Source of the DNA: Pseudomonas syringae
GTDB lineage: Bacteria; Pseudomonadota; Gammaproteobacteria; Pseudomonadales; Pseudomonadaceae
NCBI RefSeq assembly: GCF_001698815.1
Contig: NZ_LGSI01000016.1
Span: 230 to 64,229 of the forward strand
Direction: 5' to 3'
DNA length: 64,000 nt
The translations under genes were made by a program, and so were the position numbers. This document shows positions 37,936-47,494 of the stretch, piece after piece; within the stretch, counting starts at the first letter, position 1; the number at the start of each line of letters is the position of its first letter. Below the pieces are notes generated by a model that was not told the origin of the DNA, ran no database searches, and saw only the letters and a program-made list of their open reading frames with translations.

Positions 37936-39930
37936 TCAGAATTCGCCGCGACGTTCCTGATATATCCAGTCAACAATTTCTCCGTCTGGCGAATAACCAC
38001 TGACGGTTTCCCTGAGTTGTTGTCTGACGGCGGTGTAATCATCGTCTTCAACGGCTGTAAGAAGTTGAGAGAGGCGCACCTTCAATACTTCCCAAGACAG
38101 ATAGTCCTCGTGAGCGCTCATGATCATCGGGTGCTCGGTTGACACCACGTTATCGCCGATCAGCAACTCTTCGTACAACTTTTCGCCTGGACGCAATCCG
38201 GTGAATTCAATCAAGATATCGCCGTGGGGATTCTTCTCGGACCGAATACTCAGGCCTGACAAATGCACCATCTTCTCTGCTAGCTCGACGATCTTCACGG
38301 GCTCGCCCATGTCCAGAACGAACACATCGCCGCCCTGCCCCATGGAACCGGCCTGGATTACCAGCTGGGCGGCTTCCGGAATAGTCATGAAGTAACGGGT
38401 AATTTTAGGGTGCGTGACCGTCAACGGTCCGCCGGACTGGATTTGCTTATGGAACAGCGGAATGACCGAGCCCGATGAGCCCAGGACATTGCCAAAACGA
38501 ACCATGATGAAACGGGTTTTGTTGACCTGATAAACATTACCCTTGTCACCGAACATTACCGGCGCTGTTTCGCGGCTCAGGGCTTGCAGGGTCAGTTCAG
38601 CCAGACGCTTGGTACTGCCCATGACATTGGTTGGCCGGACAGCCTTGTCGGTGGAAATCAGTACAAAATTCGCAACACCTGCCTGCAGTGCCGCCTGGGC
38701 AGTGTTAAGCGTACCCACGACATTGTTGATCACTCCTTCGGCAATATTATGCTCGACCATGGGCACGTGCTTATACGCTGCGGCGTGATAAACCGTTGCC
38801 ACATGCCAGGTTTTCATGATGTCCAGCAACTTGGGGTGGTTACGTACCGACCCCAGAATCGGCAACAACTTCACCGACAGAGACTCGCGCGCAACCCGCT
38901 GCTCAAGCTCGGAAAGGATGGTGTATAGGTTGAACTCACTGTGATCGAACAACAGCAGCGTCGTTGGCCCAAGCAACAGAATCTGTCGACACAGTTCGGA
39001 GCCGATCGACCCACCGGCCCCAGTCACCAGCACCACCTGGCCTTTGATGCAGCGCTCCAGCAATTCCTCCTGGGCGGGTACCGAATCGCGTCCGAGCAGG
39101 TCGGCGATGTCCACTTCCTGGAGGTCGTCAACCTTGACCCGGCCTGCCGCCAGATCCATGAAGCCGGGTACGCTGCGCACGTGCAGCGGAAAGCCTTCCA
39201 GATAACCCAGAACCTCACGACGCCGGCCACGGGTCGATGACGGGATCGCCAGTAATATTTCCTGAGCGCCAGTGACCTCGATCATGCGCTGGATGTGCTT
39301 GGGCTTGTAGACCTGCAGTCCGGAAATCACGCGATTGGAGATGGATTCGTCGTCATCGATAAATGCCACGGGCCGCATCAGCCGCCCCATTCGCAGGGCA
39401 GCGACCAATTGATTGCCCGCTGCGCCCGCGCCATAGATCGCAACCTTGGGCAGGCCGTCATCACGGTTGGTAAACGGGACATGCTGCGCGGCAGAAAACC
39501 AGTCGCCGAGGAAATATTGGCGCATCGCCAGGCGTAGCCCGCCGATCATCACCAGGCTCAGCCACCAATAGTTGAACATGATGGAGCGCGGCACCACAGG
39601 CTGATGATTGCTGTAGGAGTAAACGATGCAACCCAGAATAAGAGCGGAAAGGCTGACAGCCTTGATGATCGCTATCAACGCATCATTGCCGAAATAGCGC
39701 ATGACAGCGCGGTACATCCCGAACCGGATAAACAGCGGGATAGCGACAATCGGCGCGCTGATGAACAGCCACGTATGCTTTTCCAGTGGATTGACCAGAT
39801 CGTCGATTCCCAGACGAACGACGAACGCCATCCAAAGCGCAAACCAGACCAACACAACATCAGTGGCGACCTGAATTACACGCTTTTGTCGACGTGGCAA
39901 CGCCACTAAAAAATTCCGTAACGTGTTCAT
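37936..39930 (-). CDS. wbpM: UDP-GlcNAc 4,6-dehydratase, WbpM-type membrane protein
   Basis: A 664-residue protein. Four N-terminal membrane helices (about 20-135) precede a CoA-binding-like Rossmann domain (about 160-260) and a C-terminal dehydratase domain (about 297-600). The cofactor motif is TGAGGSIG (303-310). The active-site segment STDKAVRPTNVMGSTK (426-441) has Met437 where most SDRs have Tyr, as in WbpM and FlaA1. It makes the UDP-4-keto-6-deoxy sugar used for FucNAc or QuiNAc. The ATG at 39930 follows AAGGAG. The end position next to the comEA-like gene is the usual one in Pseudomonas O-antigen loci. Confidence 0.95.
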   Translation of the reverse strand: MNTLRNFLVALPRRQKRVIQVATDVVLVWFALWMAFVVRLGIDDLVNPLEKHTWLFISAPIVAIPLFIRFGMYRAVMRYFGNDALIAIIKAVSLSALILGCIVYSYSNHQPVVPRSIMFNYWWLSLVMIGGLRLAMRQYFLGDWFSAAQHVPFTNRDDGLPKVAIYGAGAAGNQLVAALRMGRLMRPVAFIDDDESISNRVISGLQVYKPKHIQRMIEVTGAQEILLAIPSSTRGRRREVLGYLEGFPLHVRSVPGFMDLAAGRVKVDDLQEVDIADLLGRDSVPAQEELLERCIKGQVVLVTGAGGSIGSELCRQILLLGPTTLLLFDHSEFNLYTILSELEQRVARESLSVKLLPILGSVRNHPKLLDIMKTWHVATVYHAAAYKHVPMVEHNIAEGVINNVVGTLNTAQAALQAGVANFVLISTDKAVRPTNVMGSTKRLAELTLQALSRETAPVMFGDKGNVYQVNKTRFIMVRFGNVLGSSGSVIPLFHKQIQSGGPLTVTHPKITRYFMTIPEAAQLVIQAGSMGQGGDVFVLDMGEPVKIVELAEKMVHLSGLSIRSEKNPHGDILIEFTGLRPGEKLYEELLIGDNVVSTEHPMIMSAHEDYLSWEVLKVRLSQLLTAVEDDDYTAVRQQLRETVSGYSPDGEIVDWIYQERRGEF

Positions 39931-40041
39931 GACTCCTTCCCGCACCTCTTGCTACCCCTCTTGTTTCGACACAACGAATTTGAACTGTTACGCAAACACG
40001 GAATTGTTTCAATTTATCTGAAAAGCCAGGGTGCCGCGCTG

Positions 40042-41058
40042 TCAATCGCGCTCGAGCGCGCCTGCACTGAATTTGACTGCCAGCAACACCAGCGGCACGT
40101 ATGCAATGCAAATTCCCAACAGCCCGTCAATTCCGGAGGTCGCCACCCATAACGCTACGGGTAGCAGCCACAGCACGTTAATCAAGCCCACTGCCAGCGT
40201 GACTGGGAGGTGCCGACCGTACCGCCGTGACGCGAATTGATAAGCATGACTGCGATGGGCTTCGTAGACCTTGTCCCCGCGCAACAAACGCCGGATGAGC
40301 GTGAAGGTCGCATCGACAATGAACACTCCCAGCAAAATCAACCATGCCCAGAATAGCTGAGATGAAACCCAACCGGCCTGCAGCGACGCCACTCCCAACA
40401 CGACGCCTAGAAATCCGCTGCCTGCGTCGCCCATGAAGATTTTAGCTGGCGGAAAATTCCAGAACAGAAACCCGGCAACGGCCGCCGCCAGCAGCATCGG
40501 CATCCAGATCAGCTCGGTAAAACCGCACATCAGGTAAATGAAGCTCGCACCACAGCAAACGCTCAACGCTTCAATACTGGCAATGCCGTCGATGCCATCC
40601 ATGAAGTTGTAGAGATTAAGCATCCATACAAGATAGAAGGCCGCGAGAATGTTACCGACAAAACCGAGATCGACCTGCACGCCAAAAAAATCAAGTGGTG
40701 CCAGACCGTCCAGCCAAAACAGCGCCCATGCCGCAGCAGCAAAATGACCAAGCAACCGCCAACGCGCGGCAATGTGCCCGTGATCATCCATGAAGCCGAT
40801 CACCGCAACCAAAGCGCCCGCGCCTGCTATCGCTATTAGCGCGGCAGTAGGCAGTTTTTGCTGAATACCCAGAAAGACCAGCGCCAGGAGAAAGGTAACA
40901 ACGATAGAAACACCGCCCCCACGTGGCGTAGGCACCGAATGCGAACTACGGGCGTTGGGCACATCCATCAAACTTTGCGAAAGCGCGTAGCGACGAAGGC
41001 CAGCCGTCAGCGTCAGCGACAACAACACCGCCAATACAACCCACCACCACTCACTCAT
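40042..41058 (-). CDS. wbpL: Undecaprenyl-phosphate glycosyl-1-phosphate transferase, WbpL/WecA family
   Basis: A 338-residue polytopic inner-membrane enzyme. It transfers a sugar-1-phosphate (FucNAc, QuiNAc or GlcNAc) to undecaprenyl phosphate and so starts O-antigen assembly. Visible motifs are GFMDDHGH (catalytic Asp pair), NLYNFMDGIDG, IFMGDAGSGFLG and the cytoplasmic HRSHAYQ. About ten helices are apparent. The start overlaps the stop of the reductase gene by eight bases, so the two are translationally linked. WbpL and WbpM act on the same sugar route. Confidence 0.93.
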   Translation of the reverse strand: MSEWWWVVLAVLLSLTLTAGLRRYALSQSLMDVPNARSSHSVPTPRGGGVSIVVTFLLALVFLGIQQKLPTAALIAIAGAGALVAVIGFMDDHGHIAARWRLLGHFAAAAWALFWLDGLAPLDFFGVQVDLGFVGNILAAFYLVWMLNLYNFMDGIDGIASIEALSVCCGASFIYLMCGFTELIWMPMLLAAAVAGFLFWNFPPAKIFMGDAGSGFLGVVLGVASLQAGWVSSQLFWAWLILLGVFIVDATFTLIRRLLRGDKVYEAHRSHAYQFASRRYGRHLPVTLAVGLINVLWLLPVALWVATSGIDGLLGICIAYVPLVLLAVKFSAGALERD

Positions 41059-42031
41059 CGTTTTTATGTTCCAGATAATACTGCGCAGTCTTCTTCATGG
41101 CTTCTTCGACACTGACCGGAGGCGTCCAGCCGAGCATCGTACAGGTTTTGGTTATATCGACCTGCAGGGAACCGCAGAGTCTTTGTGAAAAAGCTCGCCG
41201 CCCCAATAGCGAGGCGACTGTCGTCAGCAACCACATCGGCACCGGGATCAAGCGTGCCGGCTCGCCCAAGGCCTTGGCCATTTGTCTTAGTAGCCCCGTC
41301 GTGGACAGATCATTGCCGTCGCTGACCAGAAACGTCTGGTTGGCTGCGGCCGGATGTCGAATGCAGGTGACGATCAGATCCACCAGATTATCCAGGGCAA
41401 CCAGACTGCGCCGATTGTTGATGGCACCCAGCGGCAGCGGGACACCTTTGTCGAGCCAGCGCATCATGCTCAGGAAGTTGGCCTTGACGCCCGGGCCGTA
41501 AACCAGAACCGGACGAATGATGACCACTTCCATGCCCGTACGCGCGGCGAGTTCTCGAAGTGCTTGTTCAGCCCTGGCCTTGGAGACGCCATAAGGATCA
41601 GAAGGATTGGCGGGCTGATCGGCGCTAAAGGGTTTGGTTGATGCTGTTGCGTCGCCGTTTACCTTGATTGAACTGATGAAGATAAAACGCTTCACGCCAG
41701 CAGCCGCAGCCTGGTCGGCAAGGTTCAGCGTTCCGGCTACGTTGATGCGCAGATACTCTGCTTCAGGGTCTTGCGAGGTATCGTTCATTACGTGGACGCG
41801 GGCGGCGGCGTGGATGACAACGTCCACGCCCTCTACAAAACTGTTCCACTGAGCGTCCGGCTCGATTGATTTGATCGTTACAACTTCCACAGCATTATCG
41901 GGTTCGGCACAATCTCCACGTACGGCGACACGTACCGAAAATTCGGAGCGAGCGGACAAATGACGCGAAACGGCACCACCGACAAATCCTGTCGCGCCAG
42001 TAATGCCAATCAATGTCGTTTTACCAACCAT
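41051..42031 (-). CDS. NAD-dependent sugar-nucleotide epimerase/reductase (WbpV/WbpK-like)
   Basis: A 326-residue extended SDR. The cofactor motif GITGATGFVGG lies at the N-terminus; the active site is SSIKVNGDAT (Ser) and DPYGVSKARAE (Tyr-X3-Lys). Next to wbpL and wbpM this family usually acts as the 4-reductase that converts the WbpM product to UDP-D-FucNAc or UDP-D-QuiNAc. ATG 42031 is chosen because the Rossmann strand follows directly. A TTG at 42085 overlapping the upstream stop would add 18 residues and cannot be excluded, since the ribosome site before the ATG is weak. Confidence 0.87.
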   Translation of the reverse strand: MVGKTTLIGITGATGFVGGAVSRHLSARSEFSVRVAVRGDCAEPDNAVEVVTIKSIEPDAQWNSFVEGVDVVIHAAARVHVMNDTSQDPEAEYLRINVAGTLNLADQAAAAGVKRFIFISSIKVNGDATASTKPFSADQPANPSDPYGVSKARAEQALRELAARTGMEVVIIRPVLVYGPGVKANFLSMMRWLDKGVPLPLGAINNRRSLVALDNLVDLIVTCIRHPAAANQTFLVSDGNDLSTTGLLRQMAKALGEPARLIPVPMWLLTTVASLLGRRAFSQRLCGSLQVDITKTCTMLGWTPPVSVEEAMKKTAQYYLEHKNDE

Positions 42032-42081
42032 GAAACCGTACTCTGGAAATTTGAGGGATGTTACCGACAGGACTTCAAAAC

Positions 42082-43203
42082 TCAATTGAAATATTCAACA
42101 AGCTTCGCGTTCACTTTTACTGCATCAAATCGGGCTTTGGCCATGCTATAGCTTTCCAGCCCCATGGGTTCGATCCGATCTGGATTTTCGATAAAAAAGA
42201 CCATCTTATCTACCAGGTCGGGGACCGAAAATGGCGGAATAATAAATCCATTTTCTCCATCGACGACGGTGTCCCTACAGCCGGGCACGTCTGTAGTAAT
42301 TACCGGCCGACCTATCGCCATTGCTTCCTGGGTACTCCGGGGAACCCCCTCTCGATAGGATGGCAAGACAAAGACACTTGATTGCTTAAGCCAGCCGCGC
42401 ACGTCGTCAACATGACCGGGATGAATAACGATCCCCTTGTGAACCAACTGTGTAAGCTCCCCTCGAGAAAGCGCGCCGGGATTGGCTTCGTCCAAATCAC
42501 CCAACATAAAAAACTTGGCTTCGGGATACTTGAGTTTTACCAGTCGTGCCGCCGCGACGTACTCCCGCACCCCCTTTTCAGCCAGAAGCCGGCCTACAAA
42601 GATAAAGCTGACCACGGAGGACGGGGGCTTTGAATAGGTATATTTCTGTAGATTCAGCCCGATGCCACCTAAAATACTTACTTCTTTGACTTTCAAACGG
42701 TACCGATCAAGCAAATCTTTGGGATCATCTCGATTCAGGAATATCAGATTACTCAGTAGCGGTAGCGCCAATCTGTACAACGCAACCTGGATCAGGATGA
42801 TGACGTTTCTTTTCATACACGGTTTATTGGAACAACGGGTAAAGGCGTAACCCAACCCTTCAAGCATGCCGATTCGCCTTCGAACACCGGCAAACGCCGC
42901 CGCGAGGGTTCCGAAAACCACGGGCTTGGCAAAATAGGAAAAAACCATGTCTGGCGCAATGGACTTTATTTGCCGTGAAAGTTTGTAGGTATTTATCACA
43001 TCGCCAAACGGATTCATCCCTCCCCTGCTGAATTGGTAATCAACAGGTATAGCACCTAGATCAACTACGCCACGCCGCGTAGCCGGACAATAGTCAATTG
43101 CAAACGCATAAACTGTATGGCCTTTCTGGACCAGTAAAGCAATAAAATCTGCGCGAAAATTCAATACGCAGGCGGCTGTCGTTCCAATCAACGCAACTTT
43201 CAT
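42082..43203 (-). CDS. Group 1 (GT4-type) glycosyltransferase
   Basis: A 373-residue GT-B glycosyltransferase that adds a sugar to the lipid-linked O-unit at the cytoplasmic face. The N-terminal MKVALIGTTAACVLNFRADF and the C-terminal donor site VSFIFVGRLLAEKGVREYV and PSYREGVPRSTQEAMAIGRPVI (acidic E-X7-E region) are typical. Its base composition is clearly more AT-rich than the flanking housekeeping genes, as are the next two genes. Donor and acceptor cannot be read from sequence. Confidence 0.9.
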   Translation of the reverse strand: MKVALIGTTAACVLNFRADFIALLVQKGHTVYAFAIDYCPATRRGVVDLGAIPVDYQFSRGGMNPFGDVINTYKLSRQIKSIAPDMVFSYFAKPVVFGTLAAAFAGVRRRIGMLEGLGYAFTRCSNKPCMKRNVIILIQVALYRLALPLLSNLIFLNRDDPKDLLDRYRLKVKEVSILGGIGLNLQKYTYSKPPSSVVSFIFVGRLLAEKGVREYVAAARLVKLKYPEAKFFMLGDLDEANPGALSRGELTQLVHKGIVIHPGHVDDVRGWLKQSSVFVLPSYREGVPRSTQEAMAIGRPVITTDVPGCRDTVVDGENGFIIPPFSVPDLVDKMVFFIENPDRIEPMGLESYSMAKARFDAVKVNAKLVEYFN

Positions 43204-43204
43204 A

Positions 43205-44299
43205 TCAGCGATCTTGACAATTGTAATTTGGACTGACTTTCTTTCGTATGTAGATAACTACCACACACAACAAGATGGCAATGTAATTAAACATCCGCAA
43301 CCTGACAGCCGTACCCATGTTGTCGTTTCCCAACAGCCAGATCGACCCGTAGACCACAAAGAAAACGCAGAGGAATTTCGTCAACTCATCGGCGAATCGC
43401 CAGTTTCTGCATACATAAACCACGCCCATGATCAACGGCACACTCTCGACAAAAAAAAGCATCGCGGGCATAAATCCGTAAAAGTACAATCCGAAGAGCT
43501 GGACCAGTACACTTTTCAAAAACGTCGGGATAAACCAATAGGGCGAGTCGAAGGCGATATTTAAATTGCTTGCACCTAATAACTCCACACCAAACTTGGC
43601 CCGGTAGACCATAATGCTATCGAGCAACCCGGAGGCATAAGCCAGGTTCAATCCAACGATATACAAACCACCAAAGACCCACACCTCCCAACGACGAACA
43701 CTCGACAGAAACCAATAAATCAAACTGACAATTAGACTCACACCCAGATAGGGACGCATCAAAAACAACACACCACAGACAGCCAGCAGCACCGCCAGGG
43801 TCGAGAATCTACTTACCCTAGATTTAGAACCATGAATCATCTGCAAGAGGTACAAAGCAAGTAAAAACAGGCAGCACATCAGAACATCGCGATAGATATC
43901 CAGCGCGTAATAGAAAAGCGTCGGATACAGGCTAGCCACCAAAACAACACACCAATATTCTTTGGGGTGAGCAGCCTTATTCCGGACAGCGACTGCGGCT
44001 GCGAGAAATGGAACGGCCACGGCCCCGAGCCCCCAAATGGTAAACCTCACCACCTCGCGAGAATATAGCCCTATTTCATTGAGCCATCTTAGAAACCCGG
44101 CCCACGAATTTACCGCTAACTTCACGCCCCCAGTTGCATGCTGGTGATAATAGTCAGCGTCGTTACCTTGTCCAAACACCACCAGTCCAAAATTTGAGGC
44201 GTAGAGTAAAACGGCGAGCTTCAATAGTAGTAATAAAACAATGAGCCTACGCAATACGTAAACATTCGGACATCTTGCCATGACTCTTGAGGCGATCAT
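43205..44299 (-). CDS. wzy: Polytopic membrane protein, probable O-antigen polymerase
   Basis: A 364-residue protein with roughly ten hydrophobic helices and little conserved sequence, as is usual for Wzy. A long periplasmic loop between helices 1 and 2 carries GQGNDADYYHQHA. The pattern YPTLFYYALDIYRDVL is reminiscent of EpsG/Wzy-like proteins. The identification rests on topology and on its position between a flippase and a glycosyltransferase; I do not recognise a decisive motif. The start overlaps the flippase stop (ATGA). The gene is AT-rich. Confidence 0.6.
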   Translation of the reverse strand: MIASRVMARCPNVYVLRRLIVLLLLLKLAVLLYASNFGLVVFGQGNDADYYHQHATGGVKLAVNSWAGFLRWLNEIGLYSREVVRFTIWGLGAVAVPFLAAAVAVRNKAAHPKEYWCVVLVASLYPTLFYYALDIYRDVLMCCLFLLALYLLQMIHGSKSRVSRFSTLAVLLAVCGVLFLMRPYLGVSLIVSLIYWFLSSVRRWEVWVFGGLYIVGLNLAYASGLLDSIMVYRAKFGVELLGASNLNIAFDSPYWFIPTFLKSVLVQLFGLYFYGFMPAMLFFVESVPLIMGVVYVCRNWRFADELTKFLCVFFVVYGSIWLLGNDNMGTAVRLRMFNYIAILLCVVVIYIRKKVSPNYNCQDR

Positions 44300-45513
44300 G
44301 AAATTACGCCTCTTTTACCAAACGGACTTACCGGAATTCTTTTATTCATCCAATAGATTCCAGCTATGCACGCTGTCACCGCACTGTAGGCGACAAATCC
44401 CAACGCAACTGCGTACACACCAAAGTGTTCGAACAATAGGAAAATTGTCAAGTATTGAGAAATCAAGCCCAGCATCACTAAAAACAAGTATTTATTTTTA
44501 TTTTGACAAAACTGCATGGCGGACACTCCAATCCCGAACATTGACGAAATGAGTCCTCCGACAATGAGAACCACCAGTACCCGCATTGCAACCGCGCGAT
44601 CAATGTCGATCAGGCCGAAGTAGATATACGCAGCAGGAATCAACAAGACACTGAGTAGGACCGACACCTTTAACGCCAATCGTCCTTCCGGGCGTAGCGA
44701 TCCGGAATTTTGCGCGGCCACCTTGGCGATATCAGGCATGACTGAATTCAAGACTGCGTGGGAGCCAAACAACACAACGGTATAAAGCGCCTGGGCGGCA
44801 AAGTAGGATGCTAGCTCTCTGGCACTTCCCCATTGTTCAATGACAAATCTGTCTGATTGTGCGACCACAACAATCAGTATTTGCGGTAGCACGATAGGTA
44901 TCGCATATCTTTTTTCAGCCAGCCAGGCAGCAAGTCTAATGTTATAGCTGACACTCCAGCATGGATTGCGATGTGCATAAAAAAGCAGCAGAGGAAGCAT
45001 AATAAACAGAACCAGATACGACGTATCAACCAGCATTCCAAACGGTATAGTTTCTTGGCTCAACATCACAAACATGGCCAACAATGGAACGAAGGCGCGA
45101 CCAAATTCATTGCAGATGATAGCTTCCGCGGGTCGATTGCGAACAATCAGCATCGCAGCGATCAGGCCGGCAACGCCGAGAGGTATCACTGCCAAAAGAC
45201 CTGCATTCCAATAAGTTGAGGTACTCAATATCAAGTAGATGCCAGCGGAAGCGACTAGCCCGTCTAGCAATTTATGCCCAATGTCTATCTGCGTTACCTT
45301 ATTGGCTCTGCCGGCTTCACTATTCTTATCAACTGCAACGACGTTACTGCCCCATACAGCCAATACCGTTGCAAGATTGAATAAGAACATGAAAATGGAA
45401 TATTGAGCAATCTCATCACTCCCATACGCCCTATCGATAAGTACGATGGCAAGCAATGTTCCCAGTCCGGAGATCACCCTCAACGTATAAACTACGGCCA
45501 GATTCAAGAACAT
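44296..45513 (-). CDS. wzx: Polysaccharide flippase, Wzx family
   Basis: A 405-residue polytopic protein with about twelve helices and charged residues within them, as in the MOP-superfamily flippases that turn lipid-linked O-units to the periplasm. The N-terminal LRVISGLGTLLAIVLIDRAYG and the central QSDRFVIEQWGSARELASYFAAQAL are typical of the family. It overlaps the polymerase-like gene and starts 25 bases after the stop of the metallo-RNase gene, so all may share one transcript. It is AT-rich compared with the flanks. Confidence 0.85.
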   Translation of the reverse strand: MFLNLAVVYTLRVISGLGTLLAIVLIDRAYGSDEIAQYSIFMFLFNLATVLAVWGSNVVAVDKNSEAGRANKVTQIDIGHKLLDGLVASAGIYLILSTSTYWNAGLLAVIPLGVAGLIAAMLIVRNRPAEAIICNEFGRAFVPLLAMFVMLSQETIPFGMLVDTSYLVLFIMLPLLLFYAHRNPCWSVSYNIRLAAWLAEKRYAIPIVLPQILIVVVAQSDRFVIEQWGSARELASYFAAQALYTVVLFGSHAVLNSVMPDIAKVAAQNSGSLRPEGRLALKVSVLLSVLLIPAAYIYFGLIDIDRAVAMRVLVVLIVGGLISSMFGIGVSAMQFCQNKNKYLFLVMLGLISQYLTIFLLFEHFGVYAVALGFVAYSAVTACIAGIYWMNKRIPVSPFGKRGVIS

Positions 45514-45538
45514 CGGTTATTCCCGTCGTAAGGCGCAA

Positions 45539-46984
45539 TCAGCTGACTATTGTTAAGGCGTATTTTTTAGTTGCGTATTTCCGTTGGAGCGACAGACTCA
45601 GCGCGTGCTTGGCCTTTTTTTCACCATGCACCAGCCTCACCTCTTCGGGCCATTCACTCATACCCGTAACAAACTCGATCAACTCCCCCTGATCGGCATG
45701 CGCGGAGTACCCGCCAACTGTGGTCACGCCAGCATTGATTGCGAAACGCTCCCGATCCAGCTCGACGTAGCCATCCTGCGGTCCGTACTTCTGAATGGTT
45801 GCTCCGGGTGTGCCTTTGACTTGATAGCCGACGAATATGACGTTGTGCCGGCTATCGCCCAGCATCGCCTTGAGATAATTGACGATTCGGCCGCCTGCGC
45901 ACATGCCGTGGCCTGCAATGACAATCGCTGGGCGTTTGGTACTGGATAGATAGTTGACGACCTGCAGATGCTTGTCGTGGCTGTCGATGGTGATCAACTG
46001 TCCGAACGCCAGGGGTCTACGCCCTTCGCTCAGTCGTTCCTGAGCTTCGGCATCCCAGTAGTCATTGAAGTCCCTGTATATCCTGGTGAAGCTTGCTGCG
46101 AGGGGAGAATCCAGAATGACTGGCAATTGCGACCACCCCGCCGCTGGGCCGGCTTCGATGCCTTCAGGATCTGCGGGAAAAGGCGCATCGGCAAGCGCTT
46201 TACGTCGCAGGATGTCTTCGATTTCGTACAGCAACTCTTGCGTGCGGCCGATGCTGAACGCCGGAATCAATACCGTGCCGTTATCGGCCAAGGCTTGATC
46301 TATAACCGCCTCGAGCCTTTGCTGTCGGCTGGCGCGATCTTCATGCAGACGATCACCATAGGTGCTTTCCAATACCAGTATGTCAGCCCGCTCGGGCGAC
46401 TTGGGGCTTGGCAAGAAGGGTGTATGGCTTGAACCCAGGTCGCCGGAAAACACTACACGCTTGTTACGCATCTCTAGCGGGTAATTGATATCGCACTCAA
46501 CATACGCAGAGCCCAGAATATGCCCTGCTCGCTGCAGGCGAACGCTGCATACCAATTGGTCGGTTTCGACGATCGTGAACCATCGGTCAAACGGTAGTGC
46601 GACTATTCGTTTGTTGATAATAGTCAGGTAGTCTTCCAGCTCTTCTGCAGAACGACCAAACTGGTGACTGAAAGCATCTTGCAGGACAACTGGCAATAGA
46701 TGAGCAGAAGGTTCGCTACAGAGAATGGGACCACTGTACCCGGCAGCTAGCAACTCAGGAATGCGACCCACATGGTCGGCATGCACATGGGTTAGTACCA
46801 ACACCTTTACGGTGTCTAGGGCAAACTGAATGGAATTAACAGCGGATGGGTCTTTTCCGTCAACAGACTCCAACAAAGCCCCACAATCGACGAGCAGGCT
46901 GTGATGTTCATCCATATACAACTCATGACATGAGCCAGTAACACTTGCAACGGCGCCATGGTGAGTGATTTGGGGATACTGCAT
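45539..46984 (-). CDS. Metallo-beta-lactamase / beta-CASP RNase (RNA specificity domain)
   Basis: A 481-residue zinc hydrolase of the CPSF/Ysh1-like beta-CASP group. The metal motif is THVHADH (65-71), with further ligands in RAGHILGSAY and FSGDLGSS. The beta-CASP domain includes VLESTYGDRLHED and IPAFSIGRTQELLYEI. The C-terminal specificity region has AGHGMCAGGRIVNYL and GGYSAHADQGELIEFV. ATG 46984 is preferred (GAGG upstream); an earlier frame start at 47035 adds 17 residues. Such proteins cut RNA endo- or exonucleolytically. Here it opens the O-antigen gene block, 25 bases before wzx. Its RNA target is unknown. Confidence 0.9.
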   Translation of the reverse strand: MQYPQITHHGAVASVTGSCHELYMDEHHSLLVDCGALLESVDGKDPSAVNSIQFALDTVKVLVLTHVHADHVGRIPELLAAGYSGPILCSEPSAHLLPVVLQDAFSHQFGRSAEELEDYLTIINKRIVALPFDRWFTIVETDQLVCSVRLQRAGHILGSAYVECDINYPLEMRNKRVVFSGDLGSSHTPFLPSPKSPERADILVLESTYGDRLHEDRASRQQRLEAVIDQALADNGTVLIPAFSIGRTQELLYEIEDILRRKALADAPFPADPEGIEAGPAAGWSQLPVILDSPLAASFTRIYRDFNDYWDAEAQERLSEGRRPLAFGQLITIDSHDKHLQVVNYLSSTKRPAIVIAGHGMCAGGRIVNYLKAMLGDSRHNVIFVGYQVKGTPGATIQKYGPQDGYVELDRERFAINAGVTTVGGYSAHADQGELIEFVTGMSEWPEEVRLVHGEKKAKHALSLSLQRKYATKKYALTIVS

Positions 46985-47494
46985 GAATGACCTCTTCAAT
47001 CCTGACTCAGCGATAGGTTCGATTCCTCGCAGCAAGCCAAAATGCCGTCGTGCAGATACATGCGCTCAGGGGCATTTCAAACAAACTTCGATTAGTTCAA
47101 CCACGCTCGTCTATATAGGGAATGAGGTGCATTCTGCTCGCGGGCAGATTTATTGCAACTGGGTTGACAACACCGTGTATTAGCCAAGTCAGATACGAAA
47201 TAAACATCCAACCCCGTAAACAAAGGGGTAAACGTATATGCCGTATAACCAAGTTACAAAGCCTTACAAGCATCAATTATCTTTCTGAGCAATTTAGAAG
47301 AAAGCTCCTACAAGACTTGATGAAATCCGCCACAAAGGCAGTAGGTCTTTCGCAGACAGATGCTGGTCAAGCAAATAATTTTTGCCGGAAATCCGATCAG
47401 ATCCGGAGATGAAGCACAGCCCGGAGACATCTTGGGAGGATTCCGAGATTTCAGAATCCGACGACGCAGACTACAGAGTGCTGCAACAGGACGG
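46985..47494. other. 510-base noncoding AT-rich gap at the head of the O-antigen block
   Basis: I see no convincing gene. The only open frames (for example 47122-47412 plus, 96 codons) have no ribosome site or recognisable sequence. A small inverted repeat GGATTC-N10-GAATCC lies at 47438-47459. The gap should hold the promoter and leader of the RNase-wzx-wzy-wbp transcript, reading leftwards. I found no JUMPstart/ops element on either strand. Confidence 0.5.

Noticed and set aside
47010..47040. GGTTCGATTCC followed by AGCCA, resembling a tRNA T-arm and 3' end
   Set aside because: Only about three T-stem pairs form and no acceptor, D or anticodon arm is found upstream on either strand.
47122..47412. 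A 96-codon open frame in the gap before lapA
   Set aside because: There is no ribosome site and no recognisable sequence, and its composition is that of noncoding DNA.
46985..47494. A JUMPstart/ops element for the O-antigen operon
   Set aside because: No GGCGGTAG-type sequence was found on either strand.
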